Assembly (NCBI RefSeq): GCF_900105535.1
Contig: NZ_LT629779.1
Location: 310,001 to 374,000, forward strand
Length of the DNA: 64,000 nucleotides
Direction: 5' to 3'
Source of the DNA: Pseudarthrobacter equi
GTDB lineage: Bacteria > Actinomycetota > Actinomycetes > Actinomycetales > Micrococcaceae
Shown: positions 9,036-18,829 of the stretch, in pieces
Layout of the letters: every line of letters starts with the position of its first letter
How positions within the stretch are numbered: position 1 is the stretch's first letter
The notes under the pieces: model-generated
The model's database searches: none
Seen by the model: the letters and a program-made list of their open reading frames with translations, nothing else
What the model was told of the DNA's origin: nothing
Program-made: the position numbers and the translations under genes

Positions 9036-9199
9036 TCTCCCAACCTCCTCTTCTTTCATTCGCGGCACCATGTGGATGCTGCAGCACGGGCGATGCCCCG
9101 GCAGAAAAGGCCTGGGGCTAGGAATAAAGGTACACCACGAATTACGCGGCGGCCATCCTTTGTGCGTGGAAAAAGAGAAATTCTTTAGGAAACGGGTAT

Positions 9200-9784
9200 T
9201 CAGAGTCCCCAGCGGACAATTGCGGGAGTTTTCTTATCCCACCCGAGGGTGCATACCTTGGCTGTACCGAGGACGAAATGCCGGCCCTCAACGGGAGGCA
9301 GTTCCAGCCATCGTGCGGTCAGGATCCGGGAAAAATGCCCGTGAGCCACCACCAGCACGTTGTCCATCCCCGATTCGAGGACGCGGCCGATGATCTTGTC
9401 AGCCCTCGCCGCCACCTCGTCCAGGCTCTCACCATTGGGCACGCCGTTGGTCCAGATCAGGTAGTCCGGGTTGTCCTTGCGGATGAGGTCGGAGCTGATT
9501 CCCTCGTAGTCGCCGTAATTCCATTCGACGGCGAGGGGTTCGTGCTGGGCGTCGGGGAAGCCTGCCAGCTCAGCTGTCCGGCGCGCACGGCGCAACGGGG
9601 ACGTGAGGACCAGGTCGAAGTCGACGCCGTCCAATACTTTGCGGGCTTCAACGGCCTGCTGTTCACCTTCAACGGTGAGCGGCAGGTCCGTGAGCCCGGT
9701 GTACTGGCCGCTCTTGGACCACTCCGTTTCCCCGTGGCGGAGGATCCAGAGCTGGGGGCGCGGGGCGAGGGCGGGATTGGTCAC
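9200..9784 (-). CDS. Histidine phosphatase family protein
   Basis: 194 residues of the phosphoglycerate-mutase-like fold. The catalytic phosphohistidine loop is ILRHGETEWS near residue 15; the second His lies in VVAHGHFSR near residue 147; and SPLRRARRTAE is the usual conserved segment. The ATG at 9784 overlaps the stop of cca (9781) by 4 bases, so the two are coupled. Members hydrolyse phosphomonoesters; substrate unknown, and mutase activity is unlikely at this length. Confidence 0.9.
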   Translation of the reverse strand: MTNPALAPRPQLWILRHGETEWSKSGQYTGLTDLPLTVEGEQQAVEARKVLDGVDFDLVLTSPLRRARRTAELAGFPDAQHEPLAVEWNYGDYEGISSDLIRKDNPDYLIWTNGVPNGESLDEVAARADKIIGRVLESGMDNVLVVAHGHFSRILTARWLELPPVEGRHFVLGTAKVCTLGWDKKTPAIVRWGL

Positions 9785-11289
9785 TTGGACTCCTCAACAT
9801 GGGAAGGTTCGACGCCGGCGGGGGACTCTCCGTCCGCCGGTTCGGCAGGTGCTGCTTCAGGCTGTTCGGCCCACCAGCGGAGGAGCCTGGCCTCCGCGTC
9901 GTCGGCGGGCAGGGGGCCATGCTCCATCCGCTCGTTGAGGAGGAATCGGTAGGCCCTTCCCACCACGGGTCCGGGCTTGAGGCCCAGCAGGGACATGATC
10001 TGCGCCCCGTCAAGGTCCGGGCGGACCGCCTCCAGGGACTCCTGTTCACGCAGTGCAGCGATCCGTTCCTCGAGATCGTCGTAGGCGAAGGACAACCTGT
10101 CGGCTTTGCGCTGGTTGCGGGTGGTGACGTCGGAGCGGGTGAGGCGGTGCAGCCGCTCCAGCTGGGGCCCGGCATCAGTAACGTAGCGGCGGACGGCGGA
10201 ATCGCTCCACCCGGCGTCCCCGTAGCCGTAGAAGCGCATGTGCAGCTCCACCAGGCGGGCCACGGACTTGATGGTGTCGTTGTCGAAGCGCAGGGTCTTC
10301 ATCCGCTTCGTTGTGAGTTTGGCACCCACCATGTCGTGGTGCCGGAAGCTCACCGCGCCGCCCTGTTCGAACCGGCGCGTAGCCGGCTTGCCGACGTCGT
10401 GCATCAGTGCCGCGAACCTCAGGACGAAGTCGGGGCCGGGCACGGGTCCCTCCGCGTCCGTCTCCAGGGCCGCCGCCTGCTCGAGGACCTGCAGCGAATG
10501 CTGGTACACGTCCTTGTGCCGGTGGTGCTCGTCGGACTCGAGCCGGAGAGCGGAGACCTCGGGCAGCACAAACTCGGCCAGGCCCGTGTCCACCAGCAGG
10601 TCAACACCCACACGGGGACGGGCGCCGCAAATGAGCTTGACCAGTTCATCGCGGATCCGCTCGGCCGAGATGATGGTGATTCGTTCAGCCATCCCGGTCA
10701 TGGCCTTGCGGACGTCGTCGTGGACGGAAACACCCAGCTGGGATGCGAACCGGGCGGCCCGCATCATCCGCAGCGGATCGTCGGAGAAGGACGCCTCCGG
10801 CGAGCCCGGCGTCGCCAGCACCGAGGCATGGAGGTCGCGGACCCCGCCGAACGGGTCCACCAGTTCCATGGTGGGCAGCTTGAGTGCCATGGCGTTGATG
10901 GTGAAGTCGCGGCGCAGCAGGTCGTCAGTCAGCGATGAGCCAAAGGCCACCACGGGCTTCCGGGAGTCCGGGTCGTAGGCTTCGGCCCGGTAGGTGGTGA
11001 TCTCGATCTGGAATCCGGCCTTGCGCATGCCGATGGTTCCAAAGGCACGGCCGATTTCCCAGAAGTTGTCCGCCCACTTCTTAATAAGGGCAACCGTCTG
11101 GTCCGGGGTGGCGTCGGTGGTGAAGTCCAGGTCCGGCGAGGTCCGGCCCAGGAAGAGATCGCGCACGGGACCGCCTACCAGCGACAGTTCGTGGCCGGCG
11201 TCGACGAAGCGCTGGCCAAGCTCCAGGACCACCGGGTCCACCTGGAAATCGACGGTGTGGGAATCAGTCTTGTGATGTGCGTGCGCCAT
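9781..11289 (-). CDS. cca: CCA tRNA nucleotidyltransferase
   Basis: 502 residues. The N-terminal nucleotidyltransferase head has LVGGPVRDLFLG near residue 38 and DLDFTTDA (the DxD metal site). RRDFTINAMA and the downstream arginines match the tRNA-nucleotidyltransferase/poly(A)-polymerase family. A C-terminal HD-type region has AALMHDVGKP near residue 290. The last ~40 residues are acidic and Pro/Ala-rich, a common actinobacterial tail. It adds or repairs the 3' CCA of tRNAs; at least the tRNA-Ile and tRNA-Leu genes in this window lack an encoded CCA, so it is needed. Divergent from the NUDIX gene, the usual arrangement near actinobacterial oriC. Confidence 0.93.
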   Translation of the reverse strand: MAHAHHKTDSHTVDFQVDPVVLELGQRFVDAGHELSLVGGPVRDLFLGRTSPDLDFTTDATPDQTVALIKKWADNFWEIGRAFGTIGMRKAGFQIEITTYRAEAYDPDSRKPVVAFGSSLTDDLLRRDFTINAMALKLPTMELVDPFGGVRDLHASVLATPGSPEASFSDDPLRMMRAARFASQLGVSVHDDVRKAMTGMAERITIISAERIRDELVKLICGARPRVGVDLLVDTGLAEFVLPEVSALRLESDEHHRHKDVYQHSLQVLEQAAALETDAEGPVPGPDFVLRFAALMHDVGKPATRRFEQGGAVSFRHHDMVGAKLTTKRMKTLRFDNDTIKSVARLVELHMRFYGYGDAGWSDSAVRRYVTDAGPQLERLHRLTRSDVTTRNQRKADRLSFAYDDLEERIAALREQESLEAVRPDLDGAQIMSLLGLKPGPVVGRAYRFLLNERMEHGPLPADDAEARLLRWWAEQPEAAPAEPADGESPAGVEPSHVEESK

Positions 11290-11435
11290 AGTTACTTAAG
11301 CTTGGCAGAAACCGGGGGCACGGCAGGCCAAAAAGTCCGTCAAGATCCGTGGGATTCCCGGGCCGCCGCGAAACTGCGTCATATGCCGTCCATGTTTGCG
11401 TCATGTTCCGGTCATCACGAACGGGCAACAGTCGT

Positions 11436-11449
11436 TAGAGTGGACTCCA
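11436..11449 (+). promoter_or_regulatory. -10 element of a probable leaderless NUDIX promoter
   Basis: TAGAGT (11436-11441) fits the actinobacterial TANNNT -10, and the ATG at 11449 falls 7 bases after it, where transcription should start. There is no Shine-Dalgarno in front of that ATG. No convincing -35. Confidence 0.45.
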
Positions 11450-11997
11450 TGGCCCATCCAGTACCGAGCGCTCCAGGCAGGAGGACAAACGCACCATTGC
11501 CGTCGGCAATCGGTGCGCACGTTGCCCCTGCCCCGCACTCGGCGCCGGCGTCGCTGCCAACGGTGGAGGAAGTTTCCGCCGGCGGCGTGGTGGTTGACAC
11601 GTCCGACGCCGAGCTTCGGGTTGCGATTATCGCCCGCCTTAACCGCGGGGGACGCCTCGAGTGGTGCCTGCCCAAGGGCCACCCGGAGGGCAAAGAGAAC
11701 AATGAAGAGGCGGCGGTCCGAGAAATCGCCGAGGAAACCGGCATCGAGGGCACCATCCTGGCCCCCCTGGGCAGCATCGACTACTGGTTTACCGTCAGCG
11801 GGCACCGGGTCCACAAGACCGTGCACCACTACCTGCTGCGTGCCACCGGCGGTGAACTGACCATCGAGAACGATCCCGACCAGGAGGCCGTGGACGTTGC
11901 CTGGGTCCCCATCCAGGAGCTGGCCAGGAAGCTTTCCTTCCCCAATGAGCGGCGCATCGCCGACCTCGCACGCGAGGTCCTGCCCGGCCACCTCTGA
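11449..11997 (+). CDS. NUDIX hydrolase
   Basis: 182 residues from ATG 11449 (a GTG at 11440 is in frame). After a ~45-residue Pro/Ala-rich leader comes VSAGGVVVDT and the NUDIX box: a Gly and Glu (GHPEGKE) followed by EAAVREIAEETGI, with the REUxEExGU core intact. The sequence LPKGHPEGKE is typical of the Ap4A/diphosphoinositol-polyphosphate-like or MutT1-type subgroup. It would hydrolyse a nucleoside-diphosphate-linked substrate; which one is unknown. Conserved neighbour of cca and murJ in actinobacteria. Confidence 0.9.
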   Translation: MAHPVPSAPGRRTNAPLPSAIGAHVAPAPHSAPASLPTVEEVSAGGVVVDTSDAELRVAIIARLNRGGRLEWCLPKGHPEGKENNEEAAVREIAEETGIEGTILAPLGSIDYWFTVSGHRVHKTVHHYLLRATGGELTIENDPDQEAVDVAWVPIQELARKLSFPNERRIADLAREVLPGHL

Positions 11998-12055
11998 CGC
12001 CAGGCCGGCCCAACCCACAGCGGCGTTGCGGTGTTAAGCGCCTCCGGGTGAGACG

Positions 12056-14212
12056 ATGAACTCGATGTCAGCTACCAACTTTCCTTCCGACAAAGCGGGC
12101 CGGACCGGCAATGCCGCGCCGGAAGGCCTCCCCGAAGAACCTGCGGCTCCGGCCACCGCACCGGCGTCTTCAGGAGCCAGCGAAACCCGCTCCAGCGCTA
12201 TCATGGCCGCCGGCACCCTGGTATCCCGGTTCCTGGGCTTCGGCAAGACCTGGATGCTCGGAACGGCCCTCGGCCTCGGCTCCACGGTCAACGACACATT
12301 CATCAACGCCAACAACCTGCCCAACCTGATCTTCCTGCTGGTGGCCGGCGGTGTCTTCAACGCCGTCCTGGTGCCGCAGATCATCAAGGCCAGCAAGGCT
12401 CCGGACAGGGGAGCGGACTACATCAGCCGCCTCCTTACCCTTGCAGTCCTGCTGTTGCTCGGCCTGACGGCATTGGTGACGCTGGCGGCCCCGCTGGTCA
12501 TCGATGTCACCACGCAGGGATACAGTCCGCAGCAAAAAGCCCTGGCTGTCACCTTCGCGTTCTGGTGCCTGCCCCAGATCTTCTTCTACGGCCTGTACGC
12601 CCTCCTCACCCAGGTCCTCAATGCCAACGGGGCTTTCGGGCCGGCCATGTGGGCGCCCATCCTGAACAACCTGGTGGCTATCGCCGGCCTGGGGATGTTT
12701 ATCTGGATCTTCGGCACCAACGAGTTCAGCCCGCACACCCTGGCCAACTGGGGGTCAACGCAGACGTTGTTCATTGCAGGATTCTCCACCATCGGGGTGC
12801 TGGCCCAGACGGCCATCCTGATGATCCCGGTCTTCCGGCTAAAGCTTGGCCTCCGCCCACGGTTCGGGTGGCGGGGCGTGGGACTGGGCCAGGCAGCCAA
12901 GCTGAGCGTCTGGACCCTGCTGACGGCCGCCGTCGGGCAGCTCGCCTTCCTCTACGTCATGCGCATCGCCACCATCCCCGGCGCCGAACGCCTCCGCCTC
13001 GCGGAGGCGGACAATCCCGCCGCGGACATGCTGCCCGGCAACGCGGTGCTGGAGGTGGCCAGCCAGCTGTACCTGCTGCCGCACTCGATCATCGCCCTGT
13101 CCCTGGCCACGGTCCTCTTCAACCGGATGACCCGGGCCTCCCAGGACGGCAACCGGGCGGAGCTGCGGGATGCCCTCTCCCACGGCCTGCGGACCATGGC
13201 CGTCGCCACCGTTTTCGGTGCCCTGGCACTCTTTGCCCTGGCCGGCCCACTGGGTATGTTCTTCTCCGGCGGCTCGCGCAACGACGGCGTGATGCTGGCC
13301 CAGACGCTCACCATCCTGGCCCTCAGCACCCCCTTCATGAGTGCCAACTTCATGATGTCCCGCGTCTTCTACGCCAATGAGGATGCGCGCACCCCGTTCT
13401 ACGTCCAGCTGCTGCTGGCGGTGGTGTACGTGGTGGGCGCCTTCGCCATCCAGTTCATGCCGGTGGGCCAGATCATCTACGCGATCGCCGTCCTGTACAT
13501 GGTGGGCAATATCCTCTCCGTAGTGATCAGCGCGTTCTTCCTGCGGCGCCTCCTGGGCAGCCTTGACGGTCCGCGGATTGCCAATGCCTACATCCGCATG
13601 GGCTACGCCGCCCTGGGTGCGGCCATCGCGGGTGCCGGTGCCCTGTGGCTGATGGGCAGCTACAGCCCGGACGGTTTCGCCTGGAGCGGGCGCCTCCAGG
13701 CACTCGTGACGCTTGCCGTCGTGGGGCCAGTGATGCTGGCTGTGTACTTCCTGCTGCTCAGGCTGTTCCGCGTCTCCGAGCTGACGGACATGCTGCGGCC
13801 CCTGCTCGGACGGCTTGGACGTGGCGGCCAGGTGGCGCCCGCAGCGGCGGGCGGGGTCCCGCCGTCGTCCGCTCCCGAGGGAACCCCCTCAGTGGAAGCC
13901 GGGCCGGCAGCGGAGCGTCCCGCCCGTGCCACCACCTCGGTGGATACGGGTCTCATTCCCCGGATTTCCGGTGAGTTTGATGCTGTGTCGTTCAGGGCAG
14001 GTCCGGAGCCTGAGCGGGAAACCCCCAGCGCGCATTACGACGACGGCGCCTCGGGACCGGACGACGGCAGCTACCTGCCCGGAGAGGACCAGTCCAGCAC
14101 CGCGCGCGGCGGATTGCTCCGTGAGCAAATTCCGCTGCCGGGCCGGCGCACTTTCCAGGGCAAGGCGGGCCAGAACCCCTATTTCAGCCACCGGCGCCCC
14201 CGGAAAAAGTGA
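12056..14212 (+). CDS. murJ: Lipid II flippase MurJ (MviN) with C-terminal tail
   Basis: 718 residues; ATG 12056 has GGGTGAG 6 bases upstream. A soluble N-tail of ~40 residues precedes about 14 membrane helices to residue ~585, with MurJ-type features (GFGKTWMLGTALGLGSTVNDTF, LPNLIFLLVAGGVFNAVLVP). The last ~130 residues are Pro/Ala/Glu-rich and probably disordered in the cytoplasm. MurJ carries lipid-linked peptidoglycan precursor across the membrane. In mycobacteria the homologue is fused to a pseudokinase and an extracellular sugar-binding-like domain; here that part is a separate gene immediately downstream. Confidence 0.93.
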   Translation: MNSMSATNFPSDKAGRTGNAAPEGLPEEPAAPATAPASSGASETRSSAIMAAGTLVSRFLGFGKTWMLGTALGLGSTVNDTFINANNLPNLIFLLVAGGVFNAVLVPQIIKASKAPDRGADYISRLLTLAVLLLLGLTALVTLAAPLVIDVTTQGYSPQQKALAVTFAFWCLPQIFFYGLYALLTQVLNANGAFGPAMWAPILNNLVAIAGLGMFIWIFGTNEFSPHTLANWGSTQTLFIAGFSTIGVLAQTAILMIPVFRLKLGLRPRFGWRGVGLGQAAKLSVWTLLTAAVGQLAFLYVMRIATIPGAERLRLAEADNPAADMLPGNAVLEVASQLYLLPHSIIALSLATVLFNRMTRASQDGNRAELRDALSHGLRTMAVATVFGALALFALAGPLGMFFSGGSRNDGVMLAQTLTILALSTPFMSANFMMSRVFYANEDARTPFYVQLLLAVVYVVGAFAIQFMPVGQIIYAIAVLYMVGNILSVVISAFFLRRLLGSLDGPRIANAYIRMGYAALGAAIAGAGALWLMGSYSPDGFAWSGRLQALVTLAVVGPVMLAVYFLLLRLFRVSELTDMLRPLLGRLGRGGQVAPAAAGGVPPSSAPEGTPSVEAGPAAERPARATTSVDTGLIPRISGEFDAVSFRAGPEPERETPSAHYDDGASGPDDGSYLPGEDQSSTARGGLLREQIPLPGRRTFQGKAGQNPYFSHRRPRKK

Positions 14213-14374
14213 CTTTGACGCTGTTTCGGGGCTTCGTTCTCCGCAGCCGCCCACCCTCAATCCGCTAGGATCGGAGAGGTACAGGGGGAAGTTGTATCCG
14301 GGAGACCGCCATCCTGCCGTCCGCGGACGGCACGATCATCCATGCCGGAATCCCGGAAAATCTAGGAGGAACAC

Positions 14375-16012
14375 GTGTCCAACCCGATCGATGTCGGATC
14401 AGTACTGGGCGGCCGCTACAAGGTCACAGCCACGGTATTGACCTCTCATGACCACGATCTGGTGCTGGATGGTGTGGACCAGGTCCTCAACCGCCCGGTC
14501 AGCATCCTGGTTGCCGGACCCCAGAACACCGAGCAGGTGGCCCAGAGCGCACGCGAAGTTGCCACGGGCGAACGCCCCGGCACTGTGCAGGTGCTGGATC
14601 TTGGCGTCACCGAGGCCGCCACGTACCTCATCACCAACCACACGTCCGCGGCAGACCTGCTGGACCTCGTGGTGGCTTCCAACCCGCCCTATGTGGAGCC
14701 GTTCTTCACCGACACGCTGGGCAGCGAGATCTTCGGCCAGGCCCGCTCGTACGAGCCGGAACCGTATGACGACGAAGAAAACGTCGAGGCCGGCTACATC
14801 AATTACTCGGACACGCACCCCAGCCAGGTGGATCCCTACCGGGATGCTCCTGCCGTGCCGCCCAAGCCTCCGGTGCGTCCCGCCGCGGCACCGAATGCCG
14901 CACCTGCCGCCGCCCGCAACAGCGGTTCCGGCGCTGCAGCTGCCGCCGGTGCTGGCGTTGCTGCTGGTGCTGCTGGCGCGGCCGCGGGTGCTGGTGGAAC
15001 CGCAGCTGCTGGCCGTGCGCCGGCTTCCGCGCCGGCTGATCCCGAAGCCACTGCCGCTCATCCCGTGCAGCCTCCTGCCGGCCGTTCCGTGCCCGAAACC
15101 ACCGGCAGCGGGCACGCCGGGGCCTCTGACTCCGGGCGGCCGAAGGTTTCCCTGTGGTCCGACGACGACTATGCGCAGGCGGACACCCAGGACGACTACG
15201 ACTACCAGTACGAGGAAGAGCCTGTTGAGGAGCGCGCGCCGTCCAACAAGAAGAGCGCACTCTTCGCCAGGGCAGCAGCACCGGCGGCCGCTGGCGCGTC
15301 CTTCGCCGGCCGCGGCGATGATGATGACCGCGATGATTACGACGACGACCAGGACGACACAGGGCGCGAACCGCGGTCCATGCGGTGGCTCGTTGGAGGA
15401 CTCCTGGCAGTTGTCCTCATCGCCGGACTGATTTTTGCCGTGACAAACCTGGGCAGCCTCTTCACGCAGCCGCAGGCCGGAAGCCCCGCGCCAGCAGCTA
15501 CAACTGGCGCTCCCGAGGCGTCGGCAGCTCCCACGCAGGCGCCCACGTCCGCTGCACCGGCAGTTCCCCCGGCGATTGAAAGTGTGACCCGCCAGGGTAA
15601 CTTCGACTTTGCTGCCACCTTCGACGGCGACCTGGTCAAGGCCTATGACGGCAACGCCGCCAGCTACTGGTCGGATATGGAATTCGCCACCGAGAACTGG
15701 GGCGGACTCGCTCCCGACGGCGTGACGCTTGCGGTCAAACTGAAGAGTGCAGCCACCGTTTCCTCCATCACGCTCTCGCAGCTTGGGGGATCGGGCGGAA
15801 GCATGACCGTCTACACCAACGACCGGCCATCGCTTGACGGCGCCAAGTCCGTGGGAACCAACAGCTTCACCTCCGGTGACCTGAACCTGCCGCTGGCTGA
15901 ACCCGTCAAGGCCCAGTACGTCATCGTCGCAATCAATGCGCTTCCCAAGCTCGCAGCACCCAAGACCCGCTACGGCTACGGTCTCCGCCTCGCCGAAATC
16001 AAGGTTCAGTAG
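14375..16012 (+). CDS. Truncated-pseudokinase / discoidin-like single-pass membrane protein
   Basis: 545 residues from GTG 14375 (perfect AGGAGG 6 bases upstream). Residues ~8-105 read like a protein-kinase N-lobe: GSVLGGRYKV (glycine loop position), then NRPVSILVA where kinases have a catalytic AIK lysine (absent here), then VQVLDLGVTEAATYLITNHT as the strands leading to the hinge. The rest of a kinase (HRD, DFG) is missing, replaced by an Ala/Pro/Asp-rich linker. One membrane helix lies at ~335-355 (WLVGGLLAVVLIAGLIFAV), followed by a Pro/Thr linker and a ~140-residue C-terminal beta domain resembling discoidin/F5-8C folds. In mycobacteria these parts are fused to MurJ. Probable partner in controlling MurJ; inference. 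Confidence 0.72.
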   Translation: MSNPIDVGSVLGGRYKVTATVLTSHDHDLVLDGVDQVLNRPVSILVAGPQNTEQVAQSAREVATGERPGTVQVLDLGVTEAATYLITNHTSAADLLDLVVASNPPYVEPFFTDTLGSEIFGQARSYEPEPYDDEENVEAGYINYSDTHPSQVDPYRDAPAVPPKPPVRPAAAPNAAPAAARNSGSGAAAAAGAGVAAGAAGAAAGAGGTAAAGRAPASAPADPEATAAHPVQPPAGRSVPETTGSGHAGASDSGRPKVSLWSDDDYAQADTQDDYDYQYEEEPVEERAPSNKKSALFARAAAPAAAGASFAGRGDDDDRDDYDDDQDDTGREPRSMRWLVGGLLAVVLIAGLIFAVTNLGSLFTQPQAGSPAPAATTGAPEASAAPTQAPTSAAPAVPPAIESVTRQGNFDFAATFDGDLVKAYDGNAASYWSDMEFATENWGGLAPDGVTLAVKLKSAATVSSITLSQLGGSGGSMTVYTNDRPSLDGAKSVGTNSFTSGDLNLPLAEPVKAQYVIVAINALPKLAAPKTRYGYGLRLAEIKVQ

Positions 16013-16124
16013 CCGGTCACGGTAACCTCTGCGCCCCAGCCCGGGCATGCCCTGTAATCTGGAAAGAGCGTCCTGCTGAGATAGCTCCATTCCGTATGTC
16101 TGTGATCTTCTCTGCCCGGACGCC

Positions 16125-16150
16125 GGAATATTCAGCATCCAGAAGCAGTT
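16125..16150 (+). promoter_or_regulatory. SigR/SigH-type promoter of trxBA
   Basis: GGAAT (16125-16129), exactly 18 bases, then GTT (16148-16150). This matches the thiol-oxidative-stress sigma factor consensus GGAAT-N18-GTT known from Streptomyces SigR and mycobacterial SigH. Transcription would start near 16157, giving a ~54-base leader before the trxB GTG. trxB-trxA is a classical target of that regulon. Confidence 0.75.
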
Positions 16151-16210
16151 GTGCCATGTGGCCGGCCTCCACACGGAGGCGCGTCGAACAAGGAAGAGGT
16201 TCACCGTTCA

Positions 16211-17167
16211 GTGACCATCGCAGAAACCACCGCGTCCGAAGTACGTGATGTCATCATTGTCGGCTCAGGCCCGGCGGGTTACACGGCAGCCGTCTACACT
16301 GCCCGTGCCAACCTCAAGCCCCTGCTCTTCGCAGGCTCGGTTACCGCCGGCGGCGAGCTCATGAACACCACAGACGTGGAGAACTACCCGGGGTTTCCCG
16401 AGGGCATCATGGGTCCTGACCTGATGGAGAACTTCGAGAAGCAAGCCACCCGCTTCGGAACCGAGATCCAGTTTGAGGACGTCACCGCGCTGGAGCTCGA
16501 AGGCGCCGTCAAGACGGTCACCATCGCAACGGGGGAGACGTTCAAGGCACGGTCCATCATCCTCTCCACCGGTTCCGCCTACCGCGAGCTCGGCCTGCCC
16601 AACGAAAAGCGGCTGTCCGGCCACGGCGTGAGCTGGTGCGCAACCTGCGACGGTTTCTTTTTCAAGGACCAGGACATCGCCGTCATTGGTGGGGGCGACT
16701 CCGCCATGGAGGAGGCTCTCTTCCTCACGAAATTCGCCAGGTCCGTGACCGTGGTGCACCGCCGCGATTCCCTGAAGGCATCCAAGATCATGGCAGACCG
16801 CGCGCTGGCCCACGACAAGATCAAGTTCATCTGGAACAGCACCGTGGAAGACGTCATCGGCGAATCGAAAGTCACCTCGCTGAAGTTGAAGAACCTCGTT
16901 GACGGCAGCGTTACGGACCTCGCTGTCACGGGCGTGTTCGTTGCCATCGGCAATGACCCCCGGACCGACCTGGTGAAGGACGTCCTTGATCTCACCCCGG
17001 AAGGCACCATCGCCGTCCAAGGGAGGAGCTCCAAGACCAGCATCCCCGGTGTCTTCGCAGCCGGCGATGTCGTGGACCCCACCTACCGGCAGGCGATCAC
17101 CGCCTCCGGTTCGGGCTGTGTGGCCGCAATTGACGTTGAACACTACCTGGCGGAACTTCCCGCCTAG
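16211..17167 (+). CDS. trxB: Thioredoxin-disulfide reductase
   Basis: 318 residues from GTG 16211 (AAGGAAGAGG about 12 bases upstream). FAD site [14 protein letters not shown] near residue 17; redox centre WCATCDG near residue 140; NADPH site [21 protein letters not shown], the 2'-phosphate contact; C-terminal FAD contact [10 protein letters not shown]. All the hallmarks of a low-molecular-weight bacterial TrxB. It passes electrons from NADPH to the thioredoxin encoded 37 bases downstream. Likely induced by disulfide stress through the SigR-type promoter at 16125-16150. Confidence 0.96.
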   Translation: MTIAETTASEVRDVIIVGSGPAGYTAAVYTARANLKPLLFAGSVTAGGELMNTTDVENYPGFPEGIMGPDLMENFEKQATRFGTEIQFEDVTALELEGAVKTVTIATGETFKARSIILSTGSAYRELGLPNEKRLSGHGVSWCATCDGFFFKDQDIAVIGGGDSAMEEALFLTKFARSVTVVHRRDSLKASKIMADRALAHDKIKFIWNSTVEDVIGESKVTSLKLKNLVDGSVTDLAVTGVFVAIGNDPRTDLVKDVLDLTPEGTIAVQGRSSKTSIPGVFAAGDVVDPTYRQAITASGSGCVAAIDVEHYLAELPA

Positions 17168-17204
17168 GCACCGACGAAAAACATACCGAGAAGAAAGAGT
17201 GGCT

Positions 17205-17531
17205 ATGAGCAACGCTAAAGACGTAACTGACGCAAGTTTCGGCACCGACGTACTGTCTTCGGAGAAGCCGGTTATCGTGGACTTCTGGGCAGAATGGTGC
17301 GGTCCCTGCCGCAAGCTGGGTCCCATCCTCGATGAGATCTCCGTGGAATACGGCGAGAAGGTAGACGTCGTCAAGGTGAACGTCGATGACAACCCCGCCA
17401 TCGCTGCCGAATACGGCATTACCTCCATCCCCGCCGTTTACCTCTTCCAGGGCGGCGAAGTGAAGAACACGGTCATCGGTGCAAAGCCGAAGCAGTTCTT
17501 TGAGAAGGAATTTGCTGACGTTCTTTCCTAA
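17205..17531 (+). CDS. trxA: Thioredoxin
   Basis: 108 residues from ATG 17205; an in-frame GTG lies 6 bases upstream, but GAGAAGAAAGAG fits the ATG better. Contains VDFWAEWCGPCRK with the CGPC redox centre near residue 32, the cis-proline segment ITSIPAVYLF, and GAKPKQFF: a complete thioredoxin. Cotranscribed with trxB, and followed by a strong terminator. Confidence 0.97.
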   Translation: MSNAKDVTDASFGTDVLSSEKPVIVDFWAEWCGPCRKLGPILDEISVEYGEKVDVVKVNVDDNPAIAAEYGITSIPAVYLFQGGEVKNTVIGAKPKQFFEKEFADVLS

Positions 17532-17568
17532 GCTGATTTCTCCCGTAAAGGGGAGTTGACAGCTCTTT

Positions 17569-17607
17569 GAGTGGCCATCGCCTTATTGGCGGTGGCCACT
17601 CTTTTTG
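17569..17607 (+). terminator. Rho-independent terminator after trxA
   Basis: 14-bp stem (GAGTGGCCATCGCC against GGCGGTGGCCACTC, one G-U pair), a 5-base TTATT loop and a T5 tract. It closes the trxBA unit and marks the left edge of the gene-free parS region. Confidence 0.92.
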
Positions 17608-17723
17608 CTCGCTCATCCTGATGCGGTTTCACCGGCCAGCAGCAAAGGTGAAGCGCCATATCTAGTGGTTGTCTTTGCAAGTTGACCTCGGCAATCGACC
17701 TCGGAACGGCGTTCGAGCGGTGG

Positions 17724-17739
17724 TGTTTCACGTGAAACA
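17724..17739. other. parS site (perfect 16-mer)
   Basis: TGTTTCACGTGAAACA, identical to the widely conserved chromosomal ParB site. Confidence 0.95.
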
Positions 17740-18029
17740 TCGCCGACCCTGCTCCGTGCTGGATGGGACTCCTCAGGCGAGGCTACCCGGACACTGATGC
17801 CAGGCAGCGGCATCTGCAGCCTCTAAATTCGCGGCAACCCTCTTGTGGCGCCGTAGCCTCAACAATCACCTCAGAATGCCTGGATATGGCTTCTCGAGCT
17901 TGTATCGGAGAAGTCGGCTCATCACGGCGACGGTGAATGCCTGGAATCGCGACAAACACCGTCGTATGAAAATTGCGCCACCATAGGACTGCCCAGCGAT
18001 TGACCCGGGCGACTGGCAAAGGGGCGTAA

Positions 18030-18045
18030 AGTTTCACGTGAAACA
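18030..18045. other. parS site
   Basis: AGTTTCACGTGAAACA; perfect 14-base core, first base differs from the consensus. Confidence 0.93.
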
Positions 18046-18813
18046 TCCGCATCGGTCTTGAACGAATATTAACCGCTCCCTATCAGCGCTGAATCTGGAC
18101 CATAAATCGCGCTCAGTGGTTTCTAACGCTGGCGCTTCCATTGCCTCACCAGCTGGAAACCACTCGCACAGGACAATTTTCGTGAGACGTGCGGATGGCG
18201 CCTTATCGGTCCGTTCGACAGATCCTTGGCAATTGGGATCCTGCGAAAGACACCAGCGATACCGAGTGCTGCACGGCGTCTTCACATGCCGCGGAATGAG
18301 CATAGCAGCGAGCTGAGGCTCAGAATGAGGATTCTTGGCATGCAGATGAGATCTATCCCCATGGGGGACCGTATGGTGTCTGCGTGCACTGGCGCGAGGA
18401 GGCCACGCATGCCAGCAACATTGCCACCTGGCGCCCGCTGTGCCAGCAGAACGAACGGAACTGGCTACCGCGTTCTAGTCAGATAACCTACGCCTGGAGG
18501 CATCCGATCAAGTAGCAGCTAGCAACAATGCCGAACAATGGCCTTGGAGGACCGCTCATTTGCCCGGCTATACCGGGCGACGATTCAAAGAGGATCATTC
18601 CGTCACCATCTCTAAGGGCAGGAGTGGACGCAGCAATCGGCAAATGCCGCCGCAATACCTCCGATAGTCAGTCAGCCTCGTAAAGCTGAATCTAGGACTC
18701 AGGTTGCCGGCCAACACAGAGTGCCGCAGTACTCGTACTCGTGTTTCGCCTATGGTGGTAAGTGGCTCACAGTAGGGGCCACTAAGCCCCCGGAGAGGAC
18801 ACTCAACTAGGTA

Positions 18814-18829
18814 CGTTTCACGTGAAACA
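18814..18829. other. parS site
   Basis: CGTTTCACGTGAAACA; perfect 14-base core. Confidence 0.93.

Noticed and set aside
9799..10938. Plus-strand 379-codon frame opposite cca
   Set aside because: Shadow of cca; no start signal or domain.
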